From: Phallusia fumigata
Lineage: Eukaryota > Chordata > Ascidiacea > Phlebobranchia > Ascidiidae
Assembly: GCA_008931825.1 (NCBI GenBank)
Contig: QXVZ01001431.1
Span: 1 to 23,964 of the forward strand
Direction of reading: 5' to 3'
Length of the DNA stretch: 23,964 nt
The first letter of the stretch is position 1; each line of letters opens with the position of its first letter. The position numbers were made by a program, and so were the translations under genes. Positions 22,124 through 23,964 of the stretch are shown piece after piece. The notes beneath the pieces are model-generated. The model was not told the origin of the DNA. It ran no database searches and saw only the letters and a list, made by a program, of their open reading frames with translations.

Positions 22124-22398
22124 GTAAGAAGCTACATCGTAACAAGCTACGGTTGTTTGTTGACTGGCGTTCGTTGCTAACGTCCCAAGCGGTTACTTTC
22201 ACTATCACCAGCATTTTTTCTCATTCACGCCCGTTTGGCATCACGATTTCCATGCAAGCTTAATAATGTAATCCAGTGCTCAGCAACCGCTGTGCTGCGA
22301 GACGATGCGAAGTATGCCGCAGTCTTACTGTAACTTATTACTTTTAGGAAGCAAAAACATTTCAATTAGAATCACAAGATATTGACTTGAAGAGTAGG

Positions 22399-22549
22399 TT
22401 AATTAAAAACATAGCTGACAGAGAACTTATTTTTTGAAAACATTTCACTGCAAACGGTTCGACAATGATGACAACAGCGGTTGTCGAAACGTTGGCAATA
22501 AAATGTATTTACTATATACAAGTTCTCTGGCAGTTATGTTTTTAATCAA
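22399..22549. mobile_element. MITE with 30-base terminal inverted repeats
   Basis: The left end TTAATTAAAAACATAGCTGA pairs with the right end TCAGTTATG-type sequence ending GTTTTTAATCAA. The repeats extend inward to AGAACTT / AAGTTCT. The centre holds a second palindrome around TCGACAA...TTGTCGA. It is 151 bases long, non-coding and AT-rich. The family also occurs at 12580-12711. It lies in the putative intron of the C2orf50-like gene. Confidence 0.75.
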
Positions 22550-22567
22550 ATAACATTTTATTCTTAG

Positions 22568-22757
22568 CGCATTTGAACGTTACAACAGTTGGTCAATTCG
22601 CCAATCCAAATTATTTAGACCGCCCACTGTCTGTTAATGATGTTTTTAAAACGTCACAGAAATTATACTTTTCAAAAGGCTGTTGGGGCACAAAATGCAG
22701 GTGGAGGTGTGTTGCCAAATTTGGAAAGTTTAAAAGTGACGTCAGTGAAAAAAGATG
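22568..22757 (+). other. Coding-like stretch of unresolved status
   Basis: Just after the MITE and a TTTTATTCTTAG acceptor, two frames look protein-like. One reads NPNYLDRPLSVNDVFKTSQK; one base out of register, about 22670 onward, another reads GGGVLPNLESLKVTSVKKDG and ends in a stop near 22770. They would need a frameshift to be one protein. ATTAAA occurs near 22791. It may be a gene remnant, a terminal exon or transposon DNA (TGACGTCA and a GCCATCTT-type end are present). Confidence 0.25.
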
Positions 22758-22829
22758 GCGAAGCACTGTAATCCTAACTGGGGAAACAATATTAAAAAAT
22801 CGTTACCAAATGCGTTAGCATTTCCGATG

Positions 22830-23472
22830 TTTTTAACCATTACACTGTAAAGTAATGTAAAAACACTTCTGATGCCCCTTTTAGGCATTTGATAACGTTG
22901 ACTGGCAAAATTCGTCTTGAAATTCGCTTGGTTGCAAACAAACCCGCTCGCTATTCTTCATCATATTTTCATAACACCTGTAAACTCAAGTCTTGGCCGC
23001 CTTTCTAATTTTGGCCCGGGCGTGTTTCGAAACTACAAAGGCCATCAAATAAAGACTAACGCGATATAAAACGGCGGTGTTGTGCTTTAAAATACATAGG
23101 TCTGGAAAGTGTCACAATGGGTCTATTGTTCCGGTACGGGTTCCTATGATTAGTTTTCATTGTGAAATGCCACAGTTGCGTTTATCTGGTTTAGAACTGC
23201 ATTGTTGTTTTTAATTAACGGTTTGTTAGCATTTTTAGTGTTGCTCGAATTACTTTGAGATGCGTGATTGAAAAGGCAATTATCCTCAACCGTATTCCCA
23301 AACACGTAACAATTCCACAAAAATCACTTTGCTTGTATTTTTTTGTGACGTTGTTGTTTATTCGTTCCGTGTTGAAGTAAACATTTTTAATTATGACGAG
23401 TAAGCATATAGTTCACTAAACGTTAAAGAGATGTGTCATTCAAATGCGCGATTTCTCCGTTCTGTAGACGTG
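22830..23472. other. No gene seen
   Basis: AT-rich DNA between the unresolved stretch and the tRNA gene. It has an acceptor-like CCCCTTTTAG near 22884 and an AATAAA near 23048, but no matching coding exon. It is probably intron of the C2orf50-like gene. Confidence 0.4.
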
Positions 23473-23544
23473 TCCTCGTTAGTATAGTGGTAAGTATCCC
23501 CGCCTGTCACGCGGGAGACCGGGGTTCGATTCCCCGACGGGGAG
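23473..23544 (+). tRNA. tRNA-Asp-GTC: tRNA-Asp (GTC)
   Basis: 72 bases fold as a standard cloverleaf. The acceptor TCCTCGT pairs with ACGGGGA (one G-T pair), followed by discriminator G. The D-arm carries AGTGGT, the anticodon arm is CCGCCTGTCACGCGG with anticodon GTC at 23506-23508, and the T-arm is CCGGGGTTCGATTCCCCGA? read as stem CGGGG / CCCCG with loop TTCGATT. Box A and box B are intact, and it differs little from animal tRNA-Asp. It has no intron and no encoded CCA. Confidence 0.96.
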
Positions 23545-23548
23545 CTCA

Positions 23549-23555
23549 TTTTTTT
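23549..23555 (+). terminator. RNA polymerase III terminator
   Basis: A run of seven T begins four bases after the tRNA-Asp 3' end, the normal Pol III stop signal. Confidence 0.85.
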
Positions 23556-23834
23556 CTTCAAGGTCCTTTTCAAAATTTTGCGCATTTAACAATGCCCCAA
23601 AATCGATGAAAGGCATAAATTTAAAAGAAAATGTCAGTTTTGATGTTTATTTTTGCAGTATTATGCTAAAGACGGTAAATTTAATCACCATGTGCGTTGT
23701 GAACAAGAAAACCCGTTTGATAAATCACAAATTACACAATAAGGTACTTTCTTCAGTTGTCATCTTTTTGAATATGACGTCATACAACCACCACTTCTGC
23801 TGATAAACCGTCTATGCGTCAGACATGGGGCAAT

Positions 23835-23964
23835 TCGTATTCGTCATTCGTATTCGAATGCATTCGAATACAGGTTTTGCTCCTAACGTGCTGTATTCGA
23901 ATACTTTTTGCTTTCGTTTGAAAACGCACGATTACAATTCGAATAGTCAGTGCTGATATTCAAA
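23835..23964. repeat. ATTCGAAT-rich palindromic block (cut by edge)
   Basis: Repeated ATTCG and ATTCGAAT units include a perfect 22-base palindrome at 23850-23871 (two ATTCGAAT units around a central GC), another TATTCGAATA at about 23894, and ATTCGAAT near 23938. It could be the end of a DNA transposon continuing past the window, or a cluster of protein-binding palindromes. Confidence 0.5.

Noticed and set aside
21828..22214. 128-residue open frame on the minus strand
   Set aside because: It is the shadow of the C2orf50-like exon on the opposite strand; no domain seen.
22668..22770. Histone H2A resemblance of GGGVLPNLESL
   Set aside because: Only GGVLPN matches the H2A C-terminal region; the preceding histone fold is absent.

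Overview
The window looks like a piece of a tunicate genome, most likely a Ciona species. The DNA is AT-rich, genes are split by short introns (240-1340 bases), there are several short non-autonomous transposons, and the main gene is a receptor with LDL-receptor class A (LDLa) modules in front of a seven-helix domain. Species assignment is inference; genes and splice sites were read by eye.

Left part (1-9710), minus strand. Two genes lie head to tail. A C-type lectin gene begins at 372 and runs off the left edge. About 300 bases upstream of its start is the poly(A) signal of a large G-protein-coupled receptor gene whose exons run from 9710 down to 716. I could join twelve exons with matching phases into about 845 residues: the end of a signal peptide, five or six LDLa-type modules, seven membrane helices of the relaxin-receptor/GRL101 type, and a long hydrophilic tail. 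The first coding exon (start Met) was not found. Introns carry two copies of a SINE-like repeat, an internal duplication, a tRNA-related composite repeat and a 106-base duplication at an undetermined base (N).

Middle (about 9.7-18.0 kb). No convincing gene. It holds a 212-base hAT-type element, one copy of a MITE family, a hairpin and scattered TGACGTCA palindromes.

Right part (18.0-23.96 kb), plus strand. A second short hAT-type element is followed by a perfect RFX X-box at 18272-18285 and a candidate small three-exon gene (18267-19188). A third hAT-type element holds a nested SINE. A promoter-like block lies near 20.03-20.15 kb. The coding exon at 21915-22123 closely resembles the start of the vertebrate C2orf50 protein and ends on a clean splice donor, so that gene continues beyond the right edge. 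Next come a second MITE copy, a tRNA-Asp(GTC) gene with a Pol III terminator, and an ATTCGAAT-rich palindromic block cut by the edge.

Functionally, the left genes encode a secreted lectin and a cell-surface receptor. The right plus-strand genes may be cilium-related, on the evidence of the X-box and a C2orf50 relative. I see no CRISPR array, prokaryotic operon or virus.
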